The notes under the pieces: generated by a model | What the model saw: only the letters and a program-made list of their open reading frames with translations | Database searches by the model: none | Told to the model about the DNA's origin: nothing | Origin: Budvicia aquatica DSM 5075 = ATCC 35567 | GTDB lineage: Bacteria > Pseudomonadota > Gammaproteobacteria > Enterobacterales > Enterobacteriaceae | NCBI RefSeq assembly: GCF_000427805.1 | Contig: NZ_ATYS01000001.1 | Location: forward strand, 289,147 to 353,146 | DNA length: 64,000 nt | Direction of reading: 5' to 3' | Translations under genes and position numbers: made by a program | Shown: positions 48,548-57,863 of the stretch, in pieces | How positions within the stretch are numbered: the first letter of the stretch is position 1 | Layout of the letters: the number at the start of each line of letters is the position of its first letter

Positions 48548-49915
48548 GTGATTAGCGTTTTCGACATGTTCAAGATTGGCATAGGCCCATCAAGTTCACA
48601 TACCGTCGGCCCAATGAAAGCGGGTAAAGAGTTTGTCGATGATCTCAGTCATAAAGAGTTACTGCCATCTGTAACACGGGTTGCCGTAGACGTGTATGGT
48701 TCTCTGTCTTTAACGGGCAAAGGCCACCACACCGATATCGCGATCATTATGGGTCTGGCCGGCAATCTGCCTGCAACCGTTGATATTGACTCAATCCCCG
48801 GATTTATTCGTAGCGTTGAAGAGAAACAGCGTCTGCCTTTGGCAAACGGTACCCATGAGGTCGATTTTCCTCATGACAGTGGTATGGTCTTCCATAACGA
48901 CAATCTTCCGCTACATGAAAATGGTATGAAGATTACCGCATTTGCCGGCGATAACATTGTCTATACCAAAACCTACTACTCGATCGGCGGTGGTTTCATC
49001 GTTGATGAAGAGAATTTTGGTAAAGAATCCGTTAACGAAATTACCGTGCCTTTCCCTTATAAATCCGCTGCTGATTTGTTGGAACATTGTAAAAATAACG
49101 GCCTTTCTTTATCCGGTCTGGTGATGCAGAACGAACTGGCGATGCACAGCAAAAAAGAGATCGAAAGCTATTTTGCGGCCGTCTGGCAAACTATGCGTGA
49201 CTGTATCGATCGAGGTATGAATACCGAAGGGATCTTACCCGGCCCGCTACAAGTCCCGCGCCGCGCCGCGCCACTTCGCCGCATGTTGGTGTCTTCCGAT
49301 AAGCTATCCAACGACCCGATGAATATTATCGATTGGGTTAACATGTTTGCGTTGGCGGTCAATGAAGAAAATGCGGCCGGTGGTCGTGTAGTAACGGCTC
49401 CAACCAACGGAGCCTGCGGCATCATTCCTGCGGTGCTGGCCTATTACGACCACTTTATTCAGCCGGTCAGCCCTGAATCTTATATCCGTTACTTTATGAC
49501 CTCCGGCGTGATCGGAACGTTATATAAAATGAACGCGTCTATTTCAGGTGCTGAAGTGGGTTGTCAGGGCGAAGTCGGCGTTGCCTGTTCAATGGCCGCA
49601 GCCGGTTTAACTGAACTGCTTGGCGGCAGCCCCCAGCAGGTGTGTGACGCGGCAGAAATCGGTATGGAACATAATCTCGGCCTGACTTGCGATCCGGTGG
49701 CCGGACAGGTTCAGGTTCCCTGTATTGAACGTAACGCCATTGCTTCTGTAAAAGCGATTAACTCCTCACGTATGGCACTTCGCCGCACTAGCGAGCCTCG
49801 TGTATCGCTAGATAAAGTCATTGAGACCATGTTTGAAACCGGTAAAGATATGAACTCTAAATACCGGGAAACATCCCGCGGTGGATTAGCCATTAAGTTC
49901 ATTCACTGCGATTGA
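48548..49915 (+). CDS. sdaA: L-serine ammonia-lyase (L-serine deaminase I)
   Basis: This iron-sulphur enzyme converts L-serine to pyruvate and ammonia. The 455-residue protein has the beta domain start SVFDMFKIGIGPSSSHTVGPMKAG, the alpha-domain motif TAPTNGACGIIPAVL and the cysteines of the 4Fe-4S site (GCQGEVGVACSMAAAG, LTCDPVAGQVQVPCIERN). The last residues HCD place a cysteine at the penultimate position, as in E. coli SdaA. The start GTG 48548 follows GAGGAG at about 7 bases; E. coli SdaA also uses GTG. Confidence 0.95.
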   Translation: MISVFDMFKIGIGPSSSHTVGPMKAGKEFVDDLSHKELLPSVTRVAVDVYGSLSLTGKGHHTDIAIIMGLAGNLPATVDIDSIPGFIRSVEEKQRLPLANGTHEVDFPHDSGMVFHNDNLPLHENGMKITAFAGDNIVYTKTYYSIGGGFIVDEENFGKESVNEITVPFPYKSAADLLEHCKNNGLSLSGLVMQNELAMHSKKEIESYFAAVWQTMRDCIDRGMNTEGILPGPLQVPRRAAPLRRMLVSSDKLSNDPMNIIDWVNMFALAVNEENAAGGRVVTAPTNGACGIIPAVLAYYDHFIQPVSPESYIRYFMTSGVIGTLYKMNASISGAEVGCQGEVGVACSMAAAGLTELLGGSPQQVCDAAEIGMEHNLGLTCDPVAGQVQVPCIERNAIASVKAINSSRMALRRTSEPRVSLDKVIETMFETGKDMNSKYRETSRGGLAIKFIHCD

Positions 49916-49923
49916 TGGTTACC

Positions 49924-49957
49924 AAACTCCCTTGCCCCTTGGCAAGGGAGTTTATTA
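49924..49957 (+). terminator. terminator of sdaA
   Basis: The perfect 13-bp stem AAACTCCCTTGCC/GGCAAGGGAGTTT has a CCTT loop. Confidence 0.9.
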
Positions 49958-50131
49958 TCGTCTGTTTTATCAAATTATCCCTTCATTAAGAAGAACAATG
50001 CCCTGTTCTTAACATTTAATTCCAATTTCACATTGACACTCTGAAATAAATCATTAGGTTAACTACCTTGCTTCAGCCAAACAGTTCGAATTCACCGGCT
50101 GATTTTAGTTATTTATCTGGAGAAAACGCCG

Positions 50132-51391
50132 ATGCGGGAATATTTACAGCAACTGCTACGCCAATTAGGTATTGATGCCACCCCATTGATTATCTTATCC
50201 ATCATTCTGGTAGCAATTATTCTGCTTTCAGTATTTATTCATCTATTTCTTCATCACATTATTCTTGGCAATCTAAAAAAAGGCGATCCGGCCAAGCATA
50301 AAATTTGGCGCCGGATTTTAATTGAACATAGCCTGTTTGATCGCTTATCTTTTACCTTCCAAGGGGTGCTTGTCTATATCATTTCATCACTTTGGCTACC
50401 TTTTGAACCCGAAGTGTTAGACATTATTCTTACCGGTGCCAATGTCTGGATTCTGGTCTATGGTCTGCTTTCCCTATTCTCTTTCTTAGATACGCTATTA
50501 AGCCTGTCTCAGTTAACGAATGTCGCCAGCCATTTACCGCTGCGGGGCATTTTCCAAAGCATTAAGCTTATTGCCTCTGTATTTATTGGCATTCTGATTA
50601 TTTCAATCCTGATAGGTAAATCACCGACGTTGCTCCTGAGTGGATTAGGCGCAATGACTGCCGTACTTATGCTGGTATTTAAAGATCCCATTCTCGGGCT
50701 TGTTGCCGGTATTCAACTTTCAGCCAATAATATGCTTATGATTGGCGACTGGTTAGAAATGCCTAAATATGGCGCTGATGGTGCAGTTTTAGATATCGGG
50801 CTCACCACGGTAAAAGTCAGAAACTGGGACAATACGGTCACCACCATTCCTACTTATGCGTTAATTTCTGATTCATTTAAAAACTGGCGTTCAATGTCAG
50901 AGTCGGGAGGCCGGCGTATTAAGCGCAGTATTAAGATTGATGCTACCAGCGTAAATTTTCTCTCTGAACAGCAGCAACGGCAACTGCACAGCAGCCAGTT
51001 ATTAAAACCCTATATTGACAGTAAAGTTGAAGAGCTCGACAAGTATAACCGACAGCATCACGTTGATTTATCCGTATTACTCAATGGGCGGCGTTTAACT
51101 AATTTAGGCACATTACGGGCTTATATTTGTGAATATTTAAAGGTTCATCCGGGCATTCATAAGAAGATGACGATGATGGTCAGACAAATGGAATCTGGTT
51201 CTGATGGCATCCCGTTAGAGATCTACGCATTTACCAATACCGTGGTCTGGGTTGAGTATGAAGGTATTCAGTCAGATATTTTCGATCATATCTTCTCAAT
51301 AATTCCGCTCTTCGGACTACGGTTACATCAAACTCCGACCGGCAGTGATATGAGAGCAATGGTCAATAGCATCAGTGAACAAGTCCACTAA
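50132..51391 (+). CDS. ybdG: mechanosensitive channel of the MscS superfamily, YbdG type
   Basis: The 419-residue inner-membrane protein has about five N-terminal helices. The MscS pore region is [36 protein letters not shown], followed by the beta domain ([34 protein letters not shown]). YbdG is a miniconductance channel that opens under osmotic down-shock. Length and the C-terminal domain match YbdG (415) rather than MscS (286). It is monocistronic with a terminator shared with rlmA. Confidence 0.88.
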   Translation: MREYLQQLLRQLGIDATPLIILSIILVAIILLSVFIHLFLHHIILGNLKKGDPAKHKIWRRILIEHSLFDRLSFTFQGVLVYIISSLWLPFEPEVLDIILTGANVWILVYGLLSLFSFLDTLLSLSQLTNVASHLPLRGIFQSIKLIASVFIGILIISILIGKSPTLLLSGLGAMTAVLMLVFKDPILGLVAGIQLSANNMLMIGDWLEMPKYGADGAVLDIGLTTVKVRNWDNTVTTIPTYALISDSFKNWRSMSESGGRRIKRSIKIDATSVNFLSEQQQRQLHSSQLLKPYIDSKVEELDKYNRQHHVDLSVLLNGRRLTNLGTLRAYICEYLKVHPGIHKKMTMMVRQMESGSDGIPLEIYAFTNTVVWVEYEGIQSDIFDHIFSIIPLFGLRLHQTPTGSDMRAMVNSISEQVH

Positions 51392-51412
51392 TACTCTGTA
51401 AATTACTGACAG

Positions 51413-51441
51413 CAAAACGCCGGGAATATCCCGGCGTTTCT
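51413..51441. terminator. bidirectional terminator ybdG/rlmA
   Basis: The perfect 11-bp stem AAACGCCGGGA/TCCCGGCGTTT has a 3-base loop. Confidence 0.88.
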
Positions 51442-51454
51442 GTATAACAAGGCA

Positions 51455-52279
51455 TTAGTGTATTTTCTTGTATATCCGAATAAAAAAGTCGGTATTACAA
51501 TGAAATGCTTCTACCTCAGATAATTCAGCGATCAGCTTTTCGTTAGCCTTCCAGGCAAAGGGGGTCATCTGTAACAAATTTACCGCCTGTTGGCCGGATA
51601 AAACCATCGGATAGCTCAGTCGCTGCTCTTCAATCAGTGAAAATCCATCAATATTTTCAGCAATTTCTGCATGAAGCTGAGGCGTTTGGTAGATAAGCTC
51701 TTTTAACTGAAATAAATGCGCCGGAGCCGGTGTGACGGTAATAATAATCCCATCAGCACTAATGACTCGTTTAAGTTCTGAAGCCTCACAGGGGGCGTAG
51801 ATGCGCAATACGGCGTGAATAGATTGGTCATCAAATGGCAATCGGTAGCTGGAAGCCACACAAAAGTGGGCTGCCGGGTAACGTTTTGCCGCCGAACGAA
51901 CCGCCCCTTTGGCAATATCTAACCCATAAACACTGAGCTTATGTCTGGCATATAATGACTCGGCCAGAAATCCGGTGTAATAGCCCTCACCACAGCCAAT
52001 ATCCAACACTGACAGGCCAGTTTGATGTTCAGACAACTGTTTATCGAATAAGACAGCAATGGCGTCACGCAGCGGCTGGTAGTAACCGGCATCGAGAAAT
52101 TGACGCCGGGCTTGCATCATCATTTGGTTATCGCCGGGATTTTTAGATTTTTTGTGCTGAACCGGCATCAGATTTACATAACCTTCTTTTGCCCGATCAA
52201 ACTGATGATTGTTAGCGCACCGCCATGTCTGATTGTCCAGTTGTAAAGACTGATGACAAAGTGGACATTGATATTGCAT
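51455..52279 (-). CDS. rlmA: 23S rRNA (guanine(745)-N(1))-methyltransferase RlmA
   Basis: The 274-residue enzyme methylates G745 in domain II of 23S rRNA. It has the N-terminal zinc finger C5-C8-C21-H25 (CPLCHQ, CANNHQ), the SAM-binding motif VLDIGCGEGYYTG (about 93-105) and the acceptor loop IYAPCEASE. It lies beside csp genes as in E. coli. Confidence 0.93.
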   Translation of the reverse strand: MQYQCPLCHQSLQLDNQTWRCANNHQFDRAKEGYVNLMPVQHKKSKNPGDNQMMMQARRQFLDAGYYQPLRDAIAVLFDKQLSEHQTGLSVLDIGCGEGYYTGFLAESLYARHKLSVYGLDIAKGAVRSAAKRYPAAHFCVASSYRLPFDDQSIHAVLRIYAPCEASELKRVISADGIIITVTPAPAHLFQLKELIYQTPQLHAEIAENIDGFSLIEEQRLSYPMVLSGQQAVNLLQMTPFAWKANEKLIAELSEVEAFHCNTDFFIRIYKKIH

Positions 52280-52467
52280 GAGAGAACCCTGATGAGCGCA
52301 TTCGATACGACAGCGTATCGATAAGTCAGCTAAGAAGTTTTGATGAAGGAAAGTATAACATTAAAGCAGCAATTAATTGTGAGGCGTGTTAGTTGTGAAT
52401 ATAACACGTGATTTTATGCAGAAACCTTAACTACTTCCTTTCCTCCACTGGTTGTTGATATAAAAAA

Positions 52468-52674
52468 CTAAAATGCAATTACGTCTGTTGCAGATAGACC
52501 ACGTGAGCTTTTAAATGTAGAAAATTCTACGTTCTGCCCTTCGGTCAATGATTTAGTTGATGTTGCAATGGAACTGCGATTAACGAATACATCGGAGCTG
52601 CCATCAATTGGTGAAATCCAACCAAAGCCTTGGCCTTGATCAAACCATTTTACTTGTCCCATTCTTAGGGTCAT
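52468..52674 (-). CDS. divergent cold-shock domain protein
   Basis: The 68-residue protein keeps the cold-shock fold pattern, but the nucleic-acid surface is altered. RNP1 reads QGFGWI instead of KGFGFI. RNP2 reads VFVNRS instead of VFVHFS, so His and Phe are replaced by Asn and Arg. The ending SRGLSATDVIAF is also divergent. GAGG lies 8 bases before the ATG. Its leader lacks the conserved block seen at the two other csp genes. It is probably expressed but with changed RNA binding. Confidence 0.82.
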   Translation of the reverse strand: MTLRMGQVKWFDQGQGFGWISPIDGSSDVFVNRSSIATSTKSLTEGQNVEFSTFKSSRGLSATDVIAF

Positions 52675-52801
52675 GTTGATTACCTCGTAATTTAATTATT
52701 AAATTTATCCTTTTTTTACTATGAGTTTTAAGGACATCAGCACGCAATGTGCCAAGTGTTGTTTATCTGTCAGGTATAGCAAGTTTGTCTTTCAGCACCA
52801 C

Positions 52802-52830
52802 AAAAAAACCCGCATCAGCGATGCGGGTCC
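52802..52830 (-). terminator. terminator of the third csp gene
   Basis: The 9-bp stem ACCCGCATC/GATGCGGGT is followed by T7 on the minus strand. Confidence 0.9.
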
Positions 52831-52898
52831 TTGTCACTAGAGGGCAAGATATAATCTAAGATTACATTTTGCTGGTCTCTATAAACGTTAATGCTAAA

Positions 52899-53108
52899 TT
52901 AGATAGCAACAACGTTTGCAGCTGCTGGACCGCGTGGGCTGTCTTGGATGGTATATTCTACCTTTTGGCCTTCGGCTAAGGTTTTGAAACCTTCGCTAGC
53001 GATAGCAGAGAAATGTACGAATACGTCTTTGCCACCATCATCTTGCTCAATAAAACCAAAACCTTTGCTTTCATTGAACCATTTAACTTTGCCAGTTTTC
53101 TTGGACAT
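52899..53108 (-). CDS. cold-shock domain protein (CspC/CspE type), second copy
   Basis: The 69-residue protein has intact RNP1 (KGFGFI) and RNP2 (VFVHF) and ends [12 protein letters not shown]. It is about 80 percent identical to the copy at 46015. AAAGG precedes the start by about 9 bases. The place next to rlmA is that of cspC in E. coli. No yobF is visible upstream. Confidence 0.93.
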   Translation of the reverse strand: MSKKTGKVKWFNESKGFGFIEQDDGGKDVFVHFSAIASEGFKTLAEGQKVEYTIQDSPRGPAAANVVAI

Positions 53109-53129
53109 CTTTACTTACCTTTAAATTAG

Positions 53130-53205
53130 TTAACCTGCCATACATCATAGGGTATAGGCATTATGGCCAGATTTTCAGAGTCATTACTTATGGAGGCACT
53201 AAGAA
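53130..53205 (-). promoter_or_regulatory. conserved csp leader block, copy B
   Basis: Blocks 53130-53142 and 53183-53205 match those upstream of the csp gene at 46015, in the same order and with similar spacing. Further upstream to 53399 there is only AT-rich sequence, probably holding the csp promoter and the 3' end region of the acyltransferase gene. Confidence 0.55.
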
Positions 53206-53399
53206 GATGTTCGTCTAATAAGCGAAATCAAAAGATAACGGCTTTTAAGAAGGAACTGCTTTACTCTAATGTCGTACATAAATAGGTCTGTAGCACAGGC
53301 CGGTTCACATTTACTCATAATGGGACATATAACGCAAGTGTTTTATCACTCTTTTGGGTAAACAAAATACGTTGTACCACTCAACTGCTTATAATTTGA

Positions 53400-54326
53400 T
53401 TAATAAAGAGATCTCTCACCATTCGGCCGGGTTTTAAAGCGACGGTGAAGCCACATATAAAGTTCCGGCGCTTTGAGGATTTCTGCCTCAACCACTTTAT
53501 TCATAAAAATAGCCGCCTTGATAGGATCATCAGTCGGAAATCCGGTTGGTGGTTCGGTCGTCAGTACCGTATACCCGCTACCGTCTAGATTACGCTTCGG
53601 CGTAAAGGGGAAAATAACCGGATCGGCCATACGCATTAAGATGCTGGTGCCGATGGTTGTTGCCGCCTCTGGAACGGCAAAGAATGGCGCAAATACGCTG
53701 TTACGCGGGCCGTAGTCATGATCCGGCGCATACCAAAGGATTTCACCTTTACGTAACTCACGGATCATCCCTTTCATATCGTGGCGATCGATAAAGTATT
53801 TATTTGAACGACTTCGCCCCCAAACCTGAACCCAATCCATCAGCTTATTATTGTGGGCCCGATACACACCAACGCCGGGGTTATACATACCATAAATACG
53901 CCCACCCAATTCTAAGGTGAGAAAATGGATTCCAACCAGTAATACGCCTCGCCCGTCAGCCCTGATGCGCGACATTATTTCCAGATCGTCGACCTTACAC
54001 CATTTTTTAATCCGTTTGTCTGACCAGAACCACGCCATTCCGGTTTCAAATAACCCCATCCCGACGGATTCAAAATTTTTCACGATCAACGCTTCTCGCT
54101 CCTGTTCAGGCATATCAGGAAAGCAAAGCTCTAAATTTCGTCGGGCAATGTGCAAACGGCGCTTTAAAAAATGCATTGATAATCGGCCCAGCCTGGTTCC
54201 GATAAAATAAATCACCGGATAAGGTAACTGAACCAATAAATAGAGTGAGCCTAACCCAAACCATGTAAGCCAATATTTAGGCAAAAAGAATGAGTAACTA
54301 AACTTAGGTGGTTGAAATTTTGACAT
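53400..54326 (-). CDS. lpxP: lipid A biosynthesis acyltransferase, LpxL/LpxP type
   Basis: The 308-residue inner-membrane enzyme transfers a secondary acyl chain to Kdo2-lipid IVA. It has one N-terminal membrane helix and the catalytic HX4E motif ([11 protein letters not shown]). Other family segments are [22 protein letters not shown] and [18 protein letters not shown]. The end and several blocks are closer to LpxP (palmitoleoyl, cold-induced) while HFLTLEL is closer to LpxL (lauroyl). I favour LpxP but am not certain. It lies beside two csp genes, on the same strand. Confidence 0.7.
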   Translation of the reverse strand: MSKFQPPKFSYSFFLPKYWLTWFGLGSLYLLVQLPYPVIYFIGTRLGRLSMHFLKRRLHIARRNLELCFPDMPEQEREALIVKNFESVGMGLFETGMAWFWSDKRIKKWCKVDDLEIMSRIRADGRGVLLVGIHFLTLELGGRIYGMYNPGVGVYRAHNNKLMDWVQVWGRSRSNKYFIDRHDMKGMIRELRKGEILWYAPDHDYGPRNSVFAPFFAVPEAATTIGTSILMRMADPVIFPFTPKRNLDGSGYTVLTTEPPTGFPTDDPIKAAIFMNKVVEAEILKAPELYMWLHRRFKTRPNGERSLY

Positions 54327-54598
54327 TCGCGTAGTGATTCTCTAGCTGCAATTACAGCATTAACAAATTTCATATATCATTGATCAATCGGAGAAATAGA
54401 TAGACTAATGGCTAATTTATTCAAGCCAACTGATGCAACATCGCGCATATTCTACGACATTAAATAAATAAGCAAGTTCTTATCAATTTGAATATTTCAT
54501 ATTTAGGTAATCAAAAAGTGCTTTATTTTGCTCATTTTACGACAAATGAGGCCCATTGTTTAAACAACTCAACAGCACCATGTTTACCTCAACTCAGT
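54327..54598. other. intergenic sequence between lpxP and the fhs leader
   Basis: This is the left half of a 538-bp divergent region. It is AT-rich, should contain the lpxP promoter, and has no ORF or repeat that I can support. Confidence 0.4.
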
Positions 54599-54656
54599 GC
54601 TGAAAATCGCGGCTCGATAGCCGCTAAAATTAACCGTAGGGTAACGGTGTTCAGCG
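54598..54656 (+). ncRNA. candidate structured RNA (three-way junction) upstream of fhs
   Basis: Three helices fit together: P1 GCTGAA/TTCAGC (54599-54604 with 54650-54655), P2 GCGGCT/AGCCGC with a CGAT loop (54609-54624) and P3 ACCGT/ACGGT (54633-54648). The layout is a compact three-way junction, like many riboswitch aptamers. I could not match the loops to the ZTP, THF or purine consensus. It lies about 210 bases before fhs. Confidence 0.3.
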
Positions 54657-54864
54657 GTTCTTGACCATTTCATTACCGGCACGGGACATATTACACTCAG
54701 TAAAAACACCCGGCCCATATATTGAGTGGTTGATTTATCTTAATAAAGACGAAATAAAGTGATTGTCACCCCCCTTTTTCATATCAGTTTATGACATAAT
54801 TTGCCCCTGCTTACACCACGCCCAGCGCGTATGTTGATATTAATCCATAGGATCGTGTAAAGAG
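54657..54864 (+). promoter_or_regulatory. fhs upstream region
   Basis: GACATAAT at 54793-54800 could supply a -10 box (CATAAT) for fhs, but the C-rich stretch upstream offers no good -35. If this were the only promoter, the three-way junction would lie outside the mRNA. AGGA at about 54850 is 11 bases before the ATG. Confidence 0.35.
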
Positions 54865-56568
54865 ATGGCCTCTATTCATTTAAAACCGATTAATGAAGTT
54901 GCACAACGTTACGGCATAGCACAAGAATTTCTCATTCCTTACGGTCCCAGCATCGCTAAAATCGACCTATCACTCATAAAGCCTCAGGCCCCAAAGGGTA
55001 AATTGATTCTGGTTTCCAGTATTACCCCGACGCCGCTGGGCGAAGGAAAAACGGTAACGACTATCGGGCTGAGTCAGGCGTTAAACTTTATTGGTGAGTC
55101 GTGTATTGCCTGTATTCGTCAACCAAGCCTCGGGCCGGTGTTTGGCGTAAAAGGCGGAGCAGCCGGTGGTGGTAAAGCGCAAGTGTTACCCATGGAGAAA
55201 CTCAATCTCCACCTGACCGGTGATATTCATGCTATTACGGCAGCCCATAACTTAGCCGCCGCCGCTCTGGATGCGCGGCTATATCACGAACAGCGTTTAG
55301 ATCGGCAATTCACCGAACAAACCGGGCTACCTCGTTTAAATATCGATGTAAACCAGATCTTATGGAAGCGCGTAGTTGACCATAACGATCGTGCGCTGCG
55401 TCATATCACCGTTGGTGTCAATGGTGGTGTCAATGGTGTCGAGCGTTCAGATGGCTATGACATCACGGCGGCTTCTGAATTAATGGCTATACTGGCCCTA
55501 TCGGAAAGCCTGAAGGATATGCGCCAGCGTATTGGCCAGATTATTTTAGCCCATGATATTCACGGCAAGCCAATTACCACAGAGCAGTTAGAAGTCGCGG
55601 GTGCCATGACGGTATTAATGAAAGATGCTATTCAGCCAACGTTAATGCAAACCAGCGAAAACACGCCGGTACTGATTCATGCAGGCCCTTTCGCTAATAT
55701 AGCTCATGGAAACTCGTCGGTTATTGCCGACCGAATAGCGCTTCAACAGGCTGACTATGTTGTCACCGAAGCCGGATTTGGTTCAGATATGGGTATGGAG
55801 AAATTCTTCAACATCAAATATCGCCAGTCAGGCATTGCGCCCTCTTGCGTAGTGTTGGTGGCAACCCTGCGTAGCCTTAAGGCAAATAGCGGCAAGTTTG
55901 ATATTAAACCCGGTCAGCCTTTACCGGCCGAAATTGCTAACAGCAACGTTGAGTTACTTGCTCACGGCTGTAAAAATTTGGGCTGGCATATTAACAATGC
56001 TAAACGCTACGGTTTACCGGTTGTAATTGCGATTAATCGCTTCCCGACAGATTCAGATGAAGAGCTGGATTATCTGCGTAGCTTCGCCCTATCCTGTGGC
56101 GCAGACGGTGTAGAGATTAGCGATGCCTTTGCTGCCGGAGGTGAAGGTACCGCTAAATTGGCTAAAGTAGTGACGCAGGCCTGTCAAAAACAACATCAGG
56201 TAACTTTGTTATATCCTGATGAAATGTCACTGACTGATAAAATAAAGGCTATCGTTAACACTTATGGTGCCAATAACACCCTATTCACACCGGAAGCCGT
56301 TTCTCAGCTAACGCAGCTGGAAAAGCTTGGGTTCGGGCATTTGCCGTTATGCATTGCTAAAACACCGCTATCGATTAGTGCCGATCCGACGCTGAAAAAT
56401 GTCCCTGAGAATTTTGACGTCACTATTTCGTCTTTTAAGGTTTCTGCCGGGGCGGGTTTTATTCGCGCTTATGCAGGAAACATCATGACAATGCCAGGTC
56501 TGGGCACTTTGCCAGCCTACAGAAACATTGATATTGATGATCAAGGTGAGATCGTTGGCCTGAGTTAA
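54865..56568 (+). CDS. fhs: formate--tetrahydrofolate ligase
   Basis: The enzyme makes 10-formyl-tetrahydrofolate from formate, THF and ATP, feeding purine and fMet synthesis. The 567-residue protein has the P-loop TPLGEGKT (about 58-65) and the family signatures [18 protein letters not shown] and [23 protein letters not shown]. coli lacks this gene and relies on FolD, so it is an accessory feature here. It stands alone. Codon usage looks like that of its neighbours, with no obvious sign of recent transfer. Confidence 0.93.
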   Translation: MASIHLKPINEVAQRYGIAQEFLIPYGPSIAKIDLSLIKPQAPKGKLILVSSITPTPLGEGKTVTTIGLSQALNFIGESCIACIRQPSLGPVFGVKGGAAGGGKAQVLPMEKLNLHLTGDIHAITAAHNLAAAALDARLYHEQRLDRQFTEQTGLPRLNIDVNQILWKRVVDHNDRALRHITVGVNGGVNGVERSDGYDITAASELMAILALSESLKDMRQRIGQIILAHDIHGKPITTEQLEVAGAMTVLMKDAIQPTLMQTSENTPVLIHAGPFANIAHGNSSVIADRIALQQADYVVTEAGFGSDMGMEKFFNIKYRQSGIAPSCVVLVATLRSLKANSGKFDIKPGQPLPAEIANSNVELLAHGCKNLGWHINNAKRYGLPVVIAINRFPTDSDEELDYLRSFALSCGADGVEISDAFAAGGEGTAKLAKVVTQACQKQHQVTLLYPDEMSLTDKIKAIVNTYGANNTLFTPEAVSQLTQLEKLGFGHLPLCIAKTPLSISADPTLKNVPENFDVTISSFKVSAGAGFIRAYAGNIMTMPGLGTLPAYRNIDIDDQGEIVGLS

Positions 56569-56653
56569 TCGATTTTTTCAGTGATTTCACTACCTCTATG
56601 TAGGTAAAACAGCGATAAAACGCAATAACCTTACACTTGTAGTGTTGTGGTTC

Positions 56654-56693
56654 AGCCGCCAATTATTGATAATATGGCGGCTTCTTTTCTTTT
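56654..56693 (+). terminator. terminator hairpin between fhs and rsxA, ending at the rsxA ribosome-binding site
   Basis: The 8-bp stem AGCCGCCA/TGGCGGCT (56654-56661/56675-56682) is followed by TCTTTTCTTTT. AGG of the rsxA ribosome-binding site starts at 56694, directly after the T tract. No promoter can fit between, so rsx transcripts must either pass this hairpin or start inside it. Confidence 0.7.
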
Positions 56694-56703
56694 AGGCATC
56701 AAG

Positions 56704-57285
56704 ATGAGCGATTATTTGCTACTTTTTGTCGGCACCGTTTTTGTTAACAACTTCGTATTAGTTAAGTTTTTAGGCCTATGCCCGTTTATGGGCGTATCCA
56801 AAAAGCTTGAAACTGCAATAGGAATGGGATTTGCAACGACATTTGTGCTGACGCTGGCGTCAATTTGCGCATGGCTGGTAGAAAACTATATTTTAGAACC
56901 GCTGGGGTTAAGCTATTTGCGTACTCTGGCGTTTATTTTTGTTATTGCCGTGGTCGTTCAGTTCACTGAACTCGTGGTGCGTAAAACCAGTCCGGTACTT
57001 TACCGGTTGCTGGGCATTTTCTTGCCGCTAATAACCACAAACTGTGCTGTATTAGGCGTAGCCTTACTTAACGTTAATCAGTCACACAATTTTATGCAAT
57101 CCACCGTATATGGTTTCAGCGCAGCCGTTGGATTTTCATTTGTGATGGTATTATTCGCCGCGATTCGAGAGCGTCTGGCCTCGGCTGACATTCCCGCGCC
57201 GTTTAAAGGCTCCTCTATAGCCCTGATTACGGCAGGCCTTATGTCACTGGCATTTATGGGTTTCACCGGGTTGGTAAGATTTTAA
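56704..57285 (+). CDS. rsxA: Rsx/Rnf electron transport complex subunit A
   Basis: The 193-residue inner-membrane protein has six helices and starts [34 protein letters not shown]. RsxA with RsxE forms the core of an ion-translocating NADH:ferredoxin-type complex. In E. coli this complex reduces SoxR and switches off the superoxide response. I chose ATG 56704 for the match in length and the AGG 7 bases upstream; the frame is open 19 codons further upstream, through the terminator hairpin. It overlaps rsxB by one base. Confidence 0.95.
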   Translation: MSDYLLLFVGTVFVNNFVLVKFLGLCPFMGVSKKLETAIGMGFATTFVLTLASICAWLVENYILEPLGLSYLRTLAFIFVIAVVVQFTELVVRKTSPVLYRLLGIFLPLITTNCAVLGVALLNVNQSHNFMQSTVYGFSAAVGFSFVMVLFAAIRERLASADIPAPFKGSSIALITAGLMSLAFMGFTGLVRF

Positions 57286-57863
57286 TGTTGTTATTGTGGT
57301 CCAGCGTCATTGTACTGACATTACTCGCTTTAATTAGCGGAGTTATTTTAGGCTTTGCTGCCCGCCGCTTTCAGGTGGACGCCGATCCGATCGTCGATAC
57401 CGTGGAAAGTTTGTTACCGCAAAGCCAGTGTGGCCAATGCGGCTACCCCGGCTGTCGCCCCTATGCTGAAGCCGTCGCTAATAATGGCGAAATGATTAAT
57501 AAATGTGCGCCGGGGGGCGAGGCCGTAATGCTAAAGCTTGCCGATACGTTAGGTATTGAACCTCAACCTTTGGACCTTTCCACAATGGAAGTTAATCCGG
57601 TTCGGAAAGTGGCATTTATTGACGAGAGTAATTGTATTGGCTGTACTAAATGTATTCAGGCTTGCCCTGTCGATGCCATTGTCGGATCAACCCGTGCAAT
57701 GCACACGGTAATCACCGATCTTTGCACCGGCTGTGACCTTTGTGTTGATCCCTGTCCTACCGACTGCATAGAAATGCGGCCAGTACCGCAAACGACAGCA
57801 AACTGGAAGTGGGATTTACACGCAATCCCGATACAGGTCATTGAGACAAATTCACATGTTTAA
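57285..57863 (+). CDS. rsxB: Rsx/Rnf complex subunit B (ferredoxin-like)
   Basis: The 192-residue protein has an N-terminal membrane anchor and a 4Fe-4S domain ([21 protein letters not shown] with CAPGG). Two further ferredoxin motifs follow ([31 protein letters not shown]). It carries electrons between RsxC and the other subunits. It overlaps rsxC by 8 bases. Confidence 0.95.
   Translation: MLLLWSSVIVLTLLALISGVILGFAARRFQVDADPIVDTVESLLPQSQCGQCGYPGCRPYAEAVANNGEMINKCAPGGEAVMLKLADTLGIEPQPLDLSTMEVNPVRKVAFIDESNCIGCTKCIQACPVDAIVGSTRAMHTVITDLCTGCDLCVDPCPTDCIEMRPVPQTTANWKWDLHAIPIQVIETNSHV

Noticed and set aside
54598..54720. ZTP (pfl) riboswitch before fhs
   Set aside because: The expected conserved GGG and CCGCCUGGGC-type segments are not present in the right order. 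Only the general junction remains.
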